Position numbers and translations under genes: made by a program. From NCBI GenBank assembly GCA_943787465.1, contig CALSMN010000004.1, positions 124,001 through 188,000 of the forward strand: DNA of 64,000 nt, read 5' to 3'. Shown here in pieces: positions 1 through 8,389 of this stretch (position 1 is its first letter; the number at the start of each line of letters is the position of its first letter). The notes under the pieces are model-generated. The model was not told the DNA's origin. It saw nothing but the letters and a program-made list of their open reading frames with translations, and searched no databases. The stretch is from an uncultured Bacteroidia bacterium (GTDB taxonomy: Bacteria > Bacteroidota > Bacteroidia > NS11-12g > UBA9320).

Positions 1-980
1 TCTGTTTTCCATGCTTGAAAGATGGAGATAAAAACAAGGATTAAAATAGGGCTATATAACAATGCACCATTATTTGGCGAAAACCATAATTTGATCAGAT
101 CTATTCGTTTGATATTAGAAAAACTTTCATTTTCGTAACCATCTGCAAATGGTTTTCCGTAGGCATAATAATTATAGGCTAATTGTAAACCAATTGGAAA
201 AGCTGCAAGCATCGTCCCCACTAACCAATTCCTATTAGCTACATCCAGGGTTATTTTTTTTATGATAATCCAGTTTGAAGCTATAATGTAGCTCAATGGG
301 AAAATAACAAAAACTCCATTTAGTGGTCTTAGAACTATAAGTAGCGACCCCAAAATAAACCCTACATATACATCCTTATTCTGAATGGTTTGTTTTTTAA
401 TACAGCCATAAATCAGGTATTGTATCCCAGCAAAAACTGTAAAAGAATACGCATGTGACATGCCGCAATCTCTCGTTGTATAATACAGTAAATTTGAAAG
501 GAATAAAATGCCAAAAATCAGCATATAAGACTGCCCATACGAAAATCCCCAAAATCGAATAGCGGATAAGAAAATCAGAAGCAACCCAATACTTCCCCAT
601 ACAGCTGTAGCCCAATTAAGGGCAATGTGATGATAGTTGGTAAAACCTCTATTCGTATGATTATCTAAAAAATAATCAGCTATAGCTGCAATTGAGGAAA
701 AAGGGAATTGACAGATGGCTACTCCTATTGGATATTTAGTTATGATCTTATCATTTTTAATACTAAAACCTTGACCTGTTTTATTTATAATTGAGTCAGG
801 CAGATTTTTCGGGTCCATAGCATAATAAAAATATGCTGGAAAATAGATATGATATCCTGCCTTATCCGCAAATAATTGCGAATGGTAGTTAAAGTTAGCG
901 TGACGGGAGTGTCTATTTAAACTAATAAATAAAAGACTAAAGAATAAAATTACAAATATGAATTTATCTAACACTCGCAT
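1..980 (-). CDS. Polytopic membrane protein, possible GT39-like glycosyltransferase, truncated at window edge
   Basis: An open frame runs on the minus strand from an ATG at 980 to base 1 without a stop, so the C-terminus lies outside the window; about 326 residues are visible. The N-terminus (MRVLDKFIFVILFF) starts with a hydrophobic helix, followed by a polar loop and several further membrane segments. A motif like SHAYSF after a charged RDCG loop recalls large membrane glycosyltransferases of the GT39/PMT type, but this is a guess from appearance. It starts 26 bases after the obgE stop, so it is probably co-transcribed with obgE and adk. Its function is otherwise unassigned. Confidence 0.7.
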   Translation of the reverse strand, partial: MRVLDKFIFVILFFSLLFISLNRHSRHANFNYHSQLFADKAGYHIYFPAYFYYAMDPKNLPDSIINKTGQGFSIKNDKIITKYPIGVAICQFPFSSIAAIADYFLDNHTNRGFTNYHHIALNWATAVWGSIGLLLIFLSAIRFWGFSYGQSYMLIFGILFLSNLLYYTTRDCGMSHAYSFTVFAGIQYLIYGCIKKQTIQNKDVYVGFILGSLLIVLRPLNGVFVIFPLSYIIASNWIIIKKITLDVANRNWLVGTMLAAFPIGLQLAYNYYAYGKPFADGYENESFSNIKRIDLIKLWFSPNNGALLYSPILILVFISIFQAWKT

Positions 981-1006
981 CTTTTATCTTCAAATTAGAG
1001 AATATG

Positions 1007-1999
1007 CTAGTTATTCATAATAGCCCAAAGTTTATCCTTTAATTCTTGTATTCCTTTACCCGATACCGAGGAAATAAATACGCAATTACAATCTACTTGA
1101 AGTTCTGCCTTCAATGCCCTTTCTAATTCATCATCTAAAATATCTGATTTTGTAATTGCAAGAATTCGCTCTTTAAACATTAGCTCCGGACTAAACTTTT
1201 CTAGTTCTTTCAGTAAGATTTGATAATCATGATTTATATCATCACTATCTGCTGATATCATAAAAAGTAGAGCAGCATTGCGTTCAATATGGCGAAGAAA
1301 GCGATGCCCTAGACCTTTACCCTCACTAGCTCCCTCTATAATCCCCGGAATATCCGCCATAATAAATGACTTATATTCTCTATAATTTACCATTCCCAAA
1401 TTAGGTGTAAGCGTTGTAAAAGCATAGTCAGCTATCTCAGGTTTTGCAGCAGAAACTACAGATAGTAAAGTAGATTTGCCCACATTAGGTAGCCCAACTA
1501 AACCTACATCTGCTAATACTTTAAGTTCTAGAATAAACCATTGTTCTCTTCCAGGTTGTCCCGGTTGAGCATATTTAGGGGCTTGATTTGTTGGTGATTT
1601 AAAATGTACATTACCTAATCCTCCTTTACCCCCAGGTAATAACACAAACTCTTGACCATCTTCCGTAATTTCACCAAGTATTTCAAAGGTTTCTGGGTGC
1701 TTTGCTACTGTTCCTAAGGGAACTTCTACTATTTGGTTTTGGCCACTTTTCCCGGTTTGATTTTTCTTCTTTCCTGGAGCACCATGTTCACAATAAATAT
1801 GCCTTTTATATTTTAAGTGCAATAAAGTCCATAATTGAGCATTACCTCTCAAAATAATAGATCCCCCTTTGCCCCCATCTCCACCGTCAGGTCCCCCTTT
1901 CGCGTTTAAGTTGTCGCGAAAAAAGCTATGGCTTCCCGCTCCACCGTTTCCACTTTTACCACAGATTTTGACATAATCTATAAAGTTTTGGTTGCTCAT
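1007..1999 (-). CDS. obgE: GTPase ObgE/CgtA
   Basis: Ribosome-associated Obg GTPase that acts in late 50S subunit assembly and stress control. Residues 1-160 form the glycine-rich Obg fold (repeated GGxGG and GGKGG motifs). The G domain follows with the P-loop GLPNVGKST at 169-177, switch II DIPG at 216-219 and a TKSD guanine-specificity motif near 283. At 330 residues it lacks the C-terminal OCT extension of some Gram-positive forms. The ATG at 1999 gives a typical Obg N-terminus. It lies 30 bases downstream of adk, which suggests one transcript. Confidence 0.96.
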   Translation of the reverse strand: MSNQNFIDYVKICGKSGNGGAGSHSFFRDNLNAKGGPDGGDGGKGGSIILRGNAQLWTLLHLKYKRHIYCEHGAPGKKKNQTGKSGQNQIVEVPLGTVAKHPETFEILGEITEDGQEFVLLPGGKGGLGNVHFKSPTNQAPKYAQPGQPGREQWFILELKVLADVGLVGLPNVGKSTLLSVVSAAKPEIADYAFTTLTPNLGMVNYREYKSFIMADIPGIIEGASEGKGLGHRFLRHIERNAALLFMISADSDDINHDYQILLKELEKFSPELMFKERILAITKSDILDDELERALKAELQVDCNCVFISSVSGKGIQELKDKLWAIMNN

Positions 2000-2029
2000 G
2001 GTTCGGTAAAACGTTGTTTTTGGATTTCG

Positions 2030-2605
2030 TTAAATTACTTGGTCTATCGCCGTGCACAGATCTCGGAAAATATCGTCAATAGATCCCATTCCATGGACAG
2101 CAATATACTTCCCTTGTTTGTTATAATAATCAGCTAGTGGGGATGTCTCATCATTGTATACTTTAAATCGATTTCTGATAATGGATTCGTCCTGATCATC
2201 GGGCCTGCCACTAGTTTTACCTCTTTCTAATAAGCGATTGACCAATTCATCCTCGTCTACTTGCAATGCCATCATACAGGTAACCTGGGCATTCATCTCT
2301 CGTAAAACAGTAGCTAAATTTTCTCCTTGAGCTATGGTTCGAGGATACCCATCAAAGATGAAACCATTAGAATTTGAATTTCGTTGAATAAAATCTTTAA
2401 CCATGTTATTGGTTACCTCATCGGGAACAAGTTTTCCTTGGTCAATATAGCGCTTTGCCATGAGGCCCAACTCGGTTTCATTTTTGATGTTGTATCGAAA
2501 TACATCTCCTGTAGAGAGATGCACCAATCCATATTTCTGAATCAAACGAGAACTTTGAGTTCCTTTTCCTGCACCTGGAGGTCCAAATAAAATGATGTTC
2601 AACAT
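2030..2605 (-). CDS. adk: Adenylate kinase
   Basis: Cytoplasmic AMP kinase (ATP + AMP to 2 ADP). The P-loop GPPGAGKGTQ is at residues 8-17, followed by the AMP-binding segment with FDGYPRT near residue 85. At 191 residues it is the short form: the LID region is a brief GKTSGRPDD loop, with no zinc-binding cysteines. The ATG at 2605 matches the family start. A TACATTTG promoter box lies 16 bases upstream on the minus strand, making adk the likely first gene of adk-obgE-membrane protein. Confidence 0.96.
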   Translation of the reverse strand: MLNIILFGPPGAGKGTQSSRLIQKYGLVHLSTGDVFRYNIKNETELGLMAKRYIDQGKLVPDEVTNNMVKDFIQRNSNSNGFIFDGYPRTIAQGENLATVLREMNAQVTCMMALQVDEDELVNRLLERGKTSGRPDDQDESIIRNRFKVYNDETSPLADYYNKQGKYIAVHGMGSIDDIFRDLCTAIDQVI

Positions 2606-2621
2606 AATGCTATTACTATCA

Positions 2622-2629
2622 CAAATGTA
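2622..2629 (-). promoter_or_regulatory. -7 promoter box TACATTTG for adk
   Basis: Exact match to the Bacteroidota -7 consensus TAnnTTTG on the minus strand, ending 16 bases before the adk ATG. Confidence 0.5.
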
Positions 2630-2664
2630 TAATGATTTCTATTGGCCCTACAATCTAAAGTGAA

Positions 2665-4128
2665 TTATTTATTATTGAATCTCTGCTTAATATTTTCCCA
2701 TATAACAAAAGCTTCGTCTGACAACTTGAATCGAAAAACAAAATAAATAAATAGCGCACTTATACATAAGGATTTGAGAAGGAGACTATGCCACGGATTA
2801 TTCAACATTGGGAAATATAAGCTCAACACATAAACAAATAAAGTGACGATCAAGGTATAAATGACTTTAAGTTGAAAAGGGTGTATCTTAAATTTATGGT
2901 AAACAAAATACGTTTTAAAAATATTAAATAAAATTACTGAGATTAAAGTCGCAAGTGCTGCTCCTGCTATTTCAAAGCGTGGAATTAAGATAAGATTAGT
3001 GATGACATTAACAACGGCCAAAATCAATAAAAAATACAAATTATACTTGAAATGCTTCGAATAAGCTATAATATATTCATTGATACTCGTCAACATATCA
3101 AACAACTTTGCAAAACCTAAAAGTAAAATTACGATTCTCCCCGATTTATAACGCTCACCGTTTGGTATTATATCAAAAATTGAATCCATATTAGCCCAAA
3201 TTAAAAGCATTAGTAGGCTTCCTAAAACAAATAAGTTTAATCCCGATTTTTTATATATTTCTTCCACATGAGCCATGTCATCTTTTTTAAGAGCCCCAGC
3301 TATTATGGGACCCGAAATAGCAAAAATAGCTGCCGTTGGCACTACAAGTAAATTAGCTATATTGAAAGCAATAGAGTAAACCCCAGTATGGGCATAATCA
3401 AGAATATCTGTGACCATAAAAATATCAAGTCGATTCGCTAAACTACTACCAATAGTACCCAGAATCCCAAAGCCAGCATAGGTAAGTATCCTTTTAACTC
3501 GTTGTTTATTCAAAAAAGAAAACCTGAAATTAATCTTCAATTGCTTCAAGTATCCCACATAGACGATCAAAGCTAAAGCAGAAATTCCGTAGATCATGGG
3601 TAATCCGTATAACAAATTCCTGAATGACGTATAGGAGTAAAAAAAGTATAATGCAACCCCTAATAATCCAATTTTAATAAAAAGATTATTAATCAATGAG
3701 GGAATGGCTATTCGACCAAAATTACTCGTGTAGTGAAAAAATACTTTTCCAACTAAAACCGCAATAAATGTTAAACAGATGACAAAGAAATTATCATTTA
3801 ATTCCGAAGGTAATTGATGGTTTATCACCCAATAGAGCCCTAAAAAACAAACTACCCCTCCAACAACAAACAACAGTAACAATCCCAAAAAACCATTGTG
3901 GTGACCCTCTGATTTAAATTCAGGGAAAAATCGAATAGCAATGTTATTTACCCCAAGACTGAATAGTGCGGCTATGAGTATTGCCGTATCTTGAACAAAT
4001 CGGATTTGTCCTAATTCACTTTCAGTGAAACAAAGGGTATAAATAAAAAATGTGTTGACAACCCCCACCAAAGCAGCCATGTAGCCCACTGCACTAGCCT
4101 TAAAGGTTTGTCGAATGATAATGCCCAA
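2665..4128 (-). CDS. Polysaccharide flippase of the MOP superfamily (Wzx-like)
   Basis: A 487-residue integral membrane protein with about 12-14 predicted hydrophobic helices, a basic C-terminus and no signal peptide. It resembles Wzx/MATE-like flippases that move lipid-linked oligosaccharide across the inner membrane. The start is a TTG at 4128 giving MGIIIRQ, a typical N-terminus for this group in Bacteroidota. A TATTTTTG box lies 17 bases upstream. Glycosyltransferases follow at 4892-8326, which supports a role in surface polysaccharide export. The sugar carried cannot be read from sequence. Confidence 0.85.
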   Translation of the reverse strand: MGIIIRQTFKASAVGYMAALVGVVNTFFIYTLCFTESELGQIRFVQDTAILIAALFSLGVNNIAIRFFPEFKSEGHHNGFLGLLLLFVVGGVVCFLGLYWVINHQLPSELNDNFFVICLTFIAVLVGKVFFHYTSNFGRIAIPSLINNLFIKIGLLGVALYFFYSYTSFRNLLYGLPMIYGISALALIVYVGYLKQLKINFRFSFLNKQRVKRILTYAGFGILGTIGSSLANRLDIFMVTDILDYAHTGVYSIAFNIANLLVVPTAAIFAISGPIIAGALKKDDMAHVEEIYKKSGLNLFVLGSLLMLLIWANMDSIFDIIPNGERYKSGRIVILLLGFAKLFDMLTSINEYIIAYSKHFKYNLYFLLILAVVNVITNLILIPRFEIAGAALATLISVILFNIFKTYFVYHKFKIHPFQLKVIYTLIVTLFVYVLSLYFPMLNNPWHSLLLKSLCISALFIYFVFRFKLSDEAFVIWENIKQRFNNK

Positions 4129-4145
4129 TTTTTCTATTGCTTATT

Positions 4146-4153
4146 CAAAAATA
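4146..4153 (-). promoter_or_regulatory. -7 promoter box TATTTTTG for the flippase gene
   Basis: Exact TAnnTTTG match on the minus strand, 17 bases before the TTG start at 4128. It supports that start. Confidence 0.45.
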
Positions 4154-4179
4154 GAATTAAAATTTGCAATTCTATTTAA

Positions 4180-4204
4180 GAGAGATGAATGATATTCATC
4201 TCTC
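4180..4204. repeat. 11-bp inverted repeat in a divergent intergenic region
   Basis: GAGAGATGAAT at 4180-4190 pairs perfectly with ATTCATCTCTC at 4194-4204 around a 3-base loop. It lies between two divergently transcribed genes (flippase and methyltransferase) and has no T-run, so a terminator role is unlikely. It may be an operator or part of the methyltransferase 5' leader. Confidence 0.5.
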
Positions 4205-4245
4205 GATAAACATATTTCGTGTAACTATTCATAACCTATACTCCT

Positions 4246-4905
4246 TTGATTCACAACAATAAATCATATAAAAGCCTCCGGACTGATTTACTTCAATTTG
4301 TAGATAACCCAAAATCAATTTTAGACGTGGGCTGCAATGAAGGAGTATTAGGTTTATATATTAAAGAAAATATAAGCAAAGAAATTCATGTTTCTGGAGT
4401 AGATTATAATCCTTCTACGATAGAAGTCGCAAAAAAAAGGCTAGATATTGCTGAAATACTTGACCTAAATAATCAACGTGAAACGGAATCATTCCTAAAA
4501 AAATGCCCTTCTTTTGATCATATCATTTTGGGAGATGTTTTAGAACACCTTATTAACCCCATTCAAACACTCAACCAACTATCAAAAAAATTAACGGAGA
4601 ATGGAAAATTCATAATTTCTCTTCCCAACAGCAATCATTATTCTTCGATATTCCATTTCTTTAGTTTAAAATGGCCCCGAAATGATAGAGGCATTTTTGA
4701 CAAAACACATGTGCACCTATACATGCTCAGAAATCTGAAAGAATTGGCTCCAGATGGCTTCATCATCAAAAAAATAAAGCGAAAGTATCGATTAAAAGAA
4801 AGTTCATCTAGTATACTTGACAAGATTATAGCTATTCCATTAGACTATATTCCATATTTCCGTGAGTTTTTTACATTTCAATATGTGATTGTCATTTCAA
4901 AGTGA
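4246..4905 (+). CDS. Class I SAM-dependent methyltransferase
   Basis: A 219-residue methyltransferase of the UbiG/Methyltransf_23 type. Motif I is ILDVGCNEGVLG near residue 24, and an acidic motif VDYNPSTIEVAKKRL follows. The segment GDVLEHLINP matches post-I/motif II. The only plausible start is TTG at 4246: an in-frame TAA lies at 4222 and no ATG intervenes. Its position between a flippase and glycosyltransferases suggests a sugar or lipid-linked substrate, which is inference. The 3' end overlaps the convergent glycosyltransferase gene by 14 bases. Confidence 0.8.
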   Translation: MIHNNKSYKSLRTDLLQFVDNPKSILDVGCNEGVLGLYIKENISKEIHVSGVDYNPSTIEVAKKRLDIAEILDLNNQRETESFLKKCPSFDHIILGDVLEHLINPIQTLNQLSKKLTENGKFIISLPNSNHYSSIFHFFSLKWPRNDRGIFDKTHVHLYMLRNLKELAPDGFIIKKIKRKYRLKESSSSILDKIIAIPLDYIPYFREFFTFQYVIVISK

Positions 4906-5806
4906 CATTAAGAAATGCTGAGGGCCATTTTTTTGCCGTCTCTCTTTTTTGATAAATTGATCTAATTTGATAACAGCATTTCCAGATTGCATTTAAATTA
5001 CTCCTTATCAAAAACCAGCGTTTCAGATATATATTGGATATGATTTCACGTACGACCATATATATTGAATTAAAAAGGCATTTGGCCATATTATTGTTAA
5101 TATCAGTAAAATACCGGAGAGTATTAATATAAAAACGATACTCATATTGATGTTTCTTGACAGTTAAATTCTTCAAATGAGATAAATCTCGATTATGAAT
5201 TAATTGAGCATCTTTAATCACTTGAAATGAGAATCCTTTATACTTTAATCTATTTGCATAATCTCTATCCTCACCGTAATGGAAAAATAATGGGTTAAAA
5301 CCTCCAACAGCTTTTAAAATTCGCATAGGAATAAGCCAAGCTGCGGCGTTAACAAATGACAGATTATCAAGCATTAAACCGTCTTTGGTATACATGGCAA
5401 AACCCTCATCAAGACGACATCGATCTTTCTTCAAATGCATTGGAGAAAAAATATATTCGTCTGAATTGATTGCTTCATTTATTAATAGGTCTAAACAATC
5501 ACCTACAAAATAGGCATCTTGGTTCAGTAAAAAAACAAAATCCATCTCGGCATCTATTGCCTTTTCTAATAATAAATTATTGGCCTTCCCAAAACCAAGA
5601 TTTTCCTTAGATTCAGTGATAAAAACATGCGGATATTTATTTTTTATAATGGAAGTAGTATTATCATTAGATTGATTATCAATGACATGAATCTGGCATT
5701 TTGTTACCGTTTGGATAGAATCAATACAAGATTCAATGAACTTCTCTCCATTGTAGGTGACAATGGCAATAAGTATGTTTACTTGTTTTAAATCAACCTT
5801 GCTCAT
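4892..5806 (-). CDS. Family 2 glycosyltransferase
   Basis: A 304-residue GT2 enzyme with a GT-A fold. The N-terminus has the nucleotide-binding strand VNILIAIVTYNG near residue 10, a VIDNQSNDNT motif near 44 and a LLNQDA metal-binding-like motif near 90. The segment FFHYGEDRDYANRL contains the acidic ED residues expected of the catalytic base region in rhamnosyltransferase-like GT2 proteins. It overlaps the upstream GT4 gene by 14 bases, so the two are translationally linked. The likely role is surface glycan assembly; donor and acceptor are unknown. Confidence 0.88.
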   Translation of the reverse strand: MSKVDLKQVNILIAIVTYNGEKFIESCIDSIQTVTKCQIHVIDNQSNDNTTSIIKNKYPHVFITESKENLGFGKANNLLLEKAIDAEMDFVFLLNQDAYFVGDCLDLLINEAINSDEYIFSPMHLKKDRCRLDEGFAMYTKDGLMLDNLSFVNAAAWLIPMRILKAVGGFNPLFFHYGEDRDYANRLKYKGFSFQVIKDAQLIHNRDLSHLKNLTVKKHQYEYRFYINTLRYFTDINNNMAKCLFNSIYMVVREIISNIYLKRWFLIRSNLNAIWKCCYQIRSIYQKRETAKKWPSAFLNVTLK

Positions 5807-6911
5807 AATACCAATTTGAATAACTCGTAATTATTTTATCCCAAGTTAAATCACGCACTTTCAACATAGCTGCATCAGCCAATTTACGGACCCTTATTGG
5901 ATTTTCAACCAACTGATAAAGTTGATCTTTAAAATCGGCATACCCTGCACAAAAAATAGCTTCTTCATTGGCTTCAAAAATGCCATTAATTGAGTACTTG
6001 TGATACGCAATAATTGCATTATGTGTTGCTGCTGCTTCGAGATACACTAACCCAAATGTCTCTTTAGTGGAAGGCATCACAAAGATGTTGCTACCCATTA
6101 AGATATTCAGGACTTCTTGGTGAGGAATGTGACCTAAAAATTGAATCCGATCATCATCTTCTTTTAAGGCTTTTAATTGATTTTCTAGAGGGCCTTTACC
6201 CACAATTTGTAATGCTATGTTACTATTCCCTTTATAAGACTTCACCGCATTAATTACCCAATCAATCTGTTTAAGGGATATAAATTCTGCAACGCATGTA
6301 ATTTGACATAAATCATCAGAATAATCGCAATTTAGTTGATGAGGCAGATCAATACCATGAGGAATAACTCGATAAGGAATATTGAGTTTTTCTTGAATTA
6401 GATTTCCTGTATACGTATTGAGTACATGCACAGAACTAGCATTTATCAAACAAGACTTTGCTTTTCTGAATGTATCTGATGATTCAGAAACTGAGTCTAG
6501 CAGCGCAATATCTGAATATCGAACACTTACAACGTAAGGTATCCCCATTTCTTTAGAAGTTTCTTGTGCAATCAATCCATCGGGGAACAAAAAATGAGCA
6601 TGGATCAAATCATATTTTTTTGTACTAGCAAGAGCCAATTTGAACCATTTAATGAATATAAACGCCATTGACTTTATGGGTAGTCTCAAATAGTTGAAAA
6701 CTCGAATATTTTTTGATCCCTGCTTAAAATCGTTGAGGCGGAAGAGGGGTTTAAATTTGAGTTTGTTGCGAAGCCAAAAGGGTATGATCTCTTTGGGGAA
6801 AATCACATCCACTTCATGATTTACAGAGAGTAGATTTGCAATACGAAGTATAACTGCATTACTTTTTCGCTTAGGCGATGGAATATTGCTAGCTATAAAT
6901 AGTATTTTCAT
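5793..6911 (-). CDS. Family 4 glycosyltransferase
   Basis: A 372-residue GT4 (GT-B fold) enzyme. The N-terminus MKILFIASNIPSP is typical. The C-terminal donor domain carries VGKGPLENQLKAL and the E-x7-E-like region KETFGLVYLEAAA. The ATG at 6911 is preceded by a TATATTTG box 16 bases upstream. It is the first gene of a two-gene unit with the GT2 gene. Its place next to a flippase suggests polysaccharide or glycolipid synthesis on the cytoplasmic face of the inner membrane. Confidence 0.9.
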   Translation of the reverse strand: MKILFIASNIPSPKRKSNAVILRIANLLSVNHEVDVIFPKEIIPFWLRNKLKFKPLFRLNDFKQGSKNIRVFNYLRLPIKSMAFIFIKWFKLALASTKKYDLIHAHFLFPDGLIAQETSKEMGIPYVVSVRYSDIALLDSVSESSDTFRKAKSCLINASSVHVLNTYTGNLIQEKLNIPYRVIPHGIDLPHQLNCDYSDDLCQITCVAEFISLKQIDWVINAVKSYKGNSNIALQIVGKGPLENQLKALKEDDDRIQFLGHIPHQEVLNILMGSNIFVMPSTKETFGLVYLEAAATHNAIIAYHKYSINGIFEANEEAIFCAGYADFKDQLYQLVENPIRVRKLADAAMLKVRDLTWDKIITSYSNWYYEQG

Positions 6912-6927
6912 ATCTATTATTCAAAAT

Positions 6928-6935
6928 CAAATATA
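6928..6935 (-). promoter_or_regulatory. -7 promoter box TATATTTG for the GT4-GT2 unit
   Basis: Exact TAnnTTTG match on the minus strand, 16 bases before the ATG at 6911. Confidence 0.5.
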
Positions 6936-7008
6936 GTATTTTAAACAAGGGTACCACGGCTGTAAAAATAATTCACCCAAATCATTTAAGCATTCCAGCT
7001 TAAAAAAA

Positions 7009-7016
7009 TAAATTTG
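7009..7016 (+). promoter_or_regulatory. -7 promoter box TAAATTTG for the CTG-started glycosyltransferase
   Basis: Exact TAnnTTTG match. Transcription would begin a few bases after 7016, past the ATG at 7018, which argues that this ATG is not the translation start of the next gene. The CTG at 7040 lies 23 bases downstream of the box. Confidence 0.45.
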
Positions 7017-7039
7017 TATGCATAACAATCTTAAGTCAT

Positions 7040-8326
7040 CTGAAAAAGATACTCATACTTTCTTATTATTGGCCTCCAGATAACAGTTCTGGTGTTCAAC
7101 GTTGGGTCTATTTTGCTCACTATTTAGCCAACCTAGGCCTAGAGATTGAAGTAATAACCGTAGATCCCAGATGGGCCTCTTACAAAAATAAAGATGCAAG
7201 TTTTACCAATCTTGTGGAGAACATTGAAGTCCATACTACAAAAACACTTGAACCATTAAAACTATACTCCTATATGACTACTGGAAATTCTAGTGCAGGC
7301 ATTCCTCGAGGGGGTATTAATGATGAAGGAAATAGTTTCAAAAAATTAGCCCACTATGTGAAAGCTAATTATTTTATTCCAGATGCTCGCATAGGTTGGA
7401 ATAGATTTGCCCTCCAAAAAGCAAAAAAAATAATCACTGAACCGGATAACACAATCATAATATCCACTGGACCGCCACATTCTACCCATCTTATCGGATA
7501 TCAATTGAAGTGTTTGTATCAAGGTTTAACATGGGTCTGTGATTTCAGAGATCCATGGTTAGAGCTCTATTCCAATATGAATGCCCCTCAAAATTCAAGG
7601 TCAAAGAAAAAGAATAAACATCTTGAACAAAAAGTTCTGCAACATGCTGATCAGGTCATTACTGTTGGGCCTTCCCTAGTTAGACTACTCCAAACTAAAT
7701 TACCTATATCTAAAATGGAGAAAGTGACCTATTTTTATAATGGTTTTGATGCGGCCAAAATGAATCAAATCCCGGCAGAAAATCCACGAGATTTTGTAAT
7801 CACTTTTATTGGTCTCATCCCCGAAGATTACCAAGTCGAAGGATTTATTTTTGCTTTACAAAAATTTAGTGCAGTCATTGATTCAAGACCCGTAGTACTG
7901 AGGTTGGCAGGCAACATCGTACCCTCATTTATTCATCAATTGAATCAAATATCATCCATTACTGTGGATTATAAAGGTTTTGTCTCGCACAATGACAGTC
8001 TAAAACTTATGAAAAGTGCTTCCTTACTTTTCACGATTCTTCCTACCCAAAAATTTGATGAAATTATCATTTCAGGCAAAATGATGGAATACATCGCTAG
8101 TCGAAAACCTATTTTGTGTATAGGAAATAAAATGGGAGATGCTGCAAAACTCATTGATAAAACACAATCTGGCTTTACCTTTTCTTCGGACGAAGTAGAC
8201 CCTATGAGTCACTTTATAACCACCTGTTATAAACAGGAGTTTAAAGTGTCAGAAACCATTCCAATCCAAAATTATTCAAGAGAGTCTATTACTAAAAAAC
8301 TATACCACTTCTTAAAAGGATTATAG
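7040..8326 (+). CDS. GT4-like glycosyltransferase with apparent CTG start
   Basis: The frame stays open upstream of the first standard start (GTG at 7214) as far as a TAA at 7001. From CTG at 7040 it reads MKKILILSYYWPPDNSSG, a textbook GT4 N-terminus, followed by a VQRWVYFAHYLANLG helix; a GTG start would delete this first strand and loop. The resulting protein has about 428 residues. The C-terminal half contains ITFIGLIP, and KMMEYIASRKPILCIG matches the donor-binding E-x-x motif region. The only nearby ATG (7018) is one frame off and ends at the TAA at about 7081. The alternative is a one-base indel in the A5 run at 7043-7047. The gene is probably part of the polysaccharide cluster. Confidence 0.78.
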   Translation: MKKILILSYYWPPDNSSGVQRWVYFAHYLANLGLEIEVITVDPRWASYKNKDASFTNLVENIEVHTTKTLEPLKLYSYMTTGNSSAGIPRGGINDEGNSFKKLAHYVKANYFIPDARIGWNRFALQKAKKIITEPDNTIIISTGPPHSTHLIGYQLKCLYQGLTWVCDFRDPWLELYSNMNAPQNSRSKKKNKHLEQKVLQHADQVITVGPSLVRLLQTKLPISKMEKVTYFYNGFDAAKMNQIPAENPRDFVITFIGLIPEDYQVEGFIFALQKFSAVIDSRPVVLRLAGNIVPSFIHQLNQISSITVDYKGFVSHNDSLKLMKSASLLFTILPTQKFDEIIISGKMMEYIASRKPILCIGNKMGDAAKLIDKTQSGFTFSSDEVDPMSHFITTCYKQEFKVSETIPIQNYSRESITKKLYHFLKGL

Positions 8327-8364
8327 ATCTTATTAAATTATGTGATAACTCTCCAAACTAATTC

Positions 8365-8372
8365 TATTTTTG
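8365..8372 (+). promoter_or_regulatory. -7 promoter box TATTTTTG for the YfhO-like gene
   Basis: Exact TAnnTTTG match 17 bases before the ATG at 8390. It supports that start over the GTG at 8342. Confidence 0.45.
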
Positions 8373-8389
8373 AGGTCAATTCAGAATAT

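Noticed and set aside
397-615. A 72-residue minus-strand open frame
   Set aside because: It lies in another frame inside the larger edge-truncated membrane-protein gene at 1-980 and has no family signature or start context.
7018-7083. ATG at 7018 as the start of the glycosyltransferase
   Set aside because: It is out of frame and terminates after 21 codons, and the promoter box ends only one base before it, so it is probably upstream of the transcription start.
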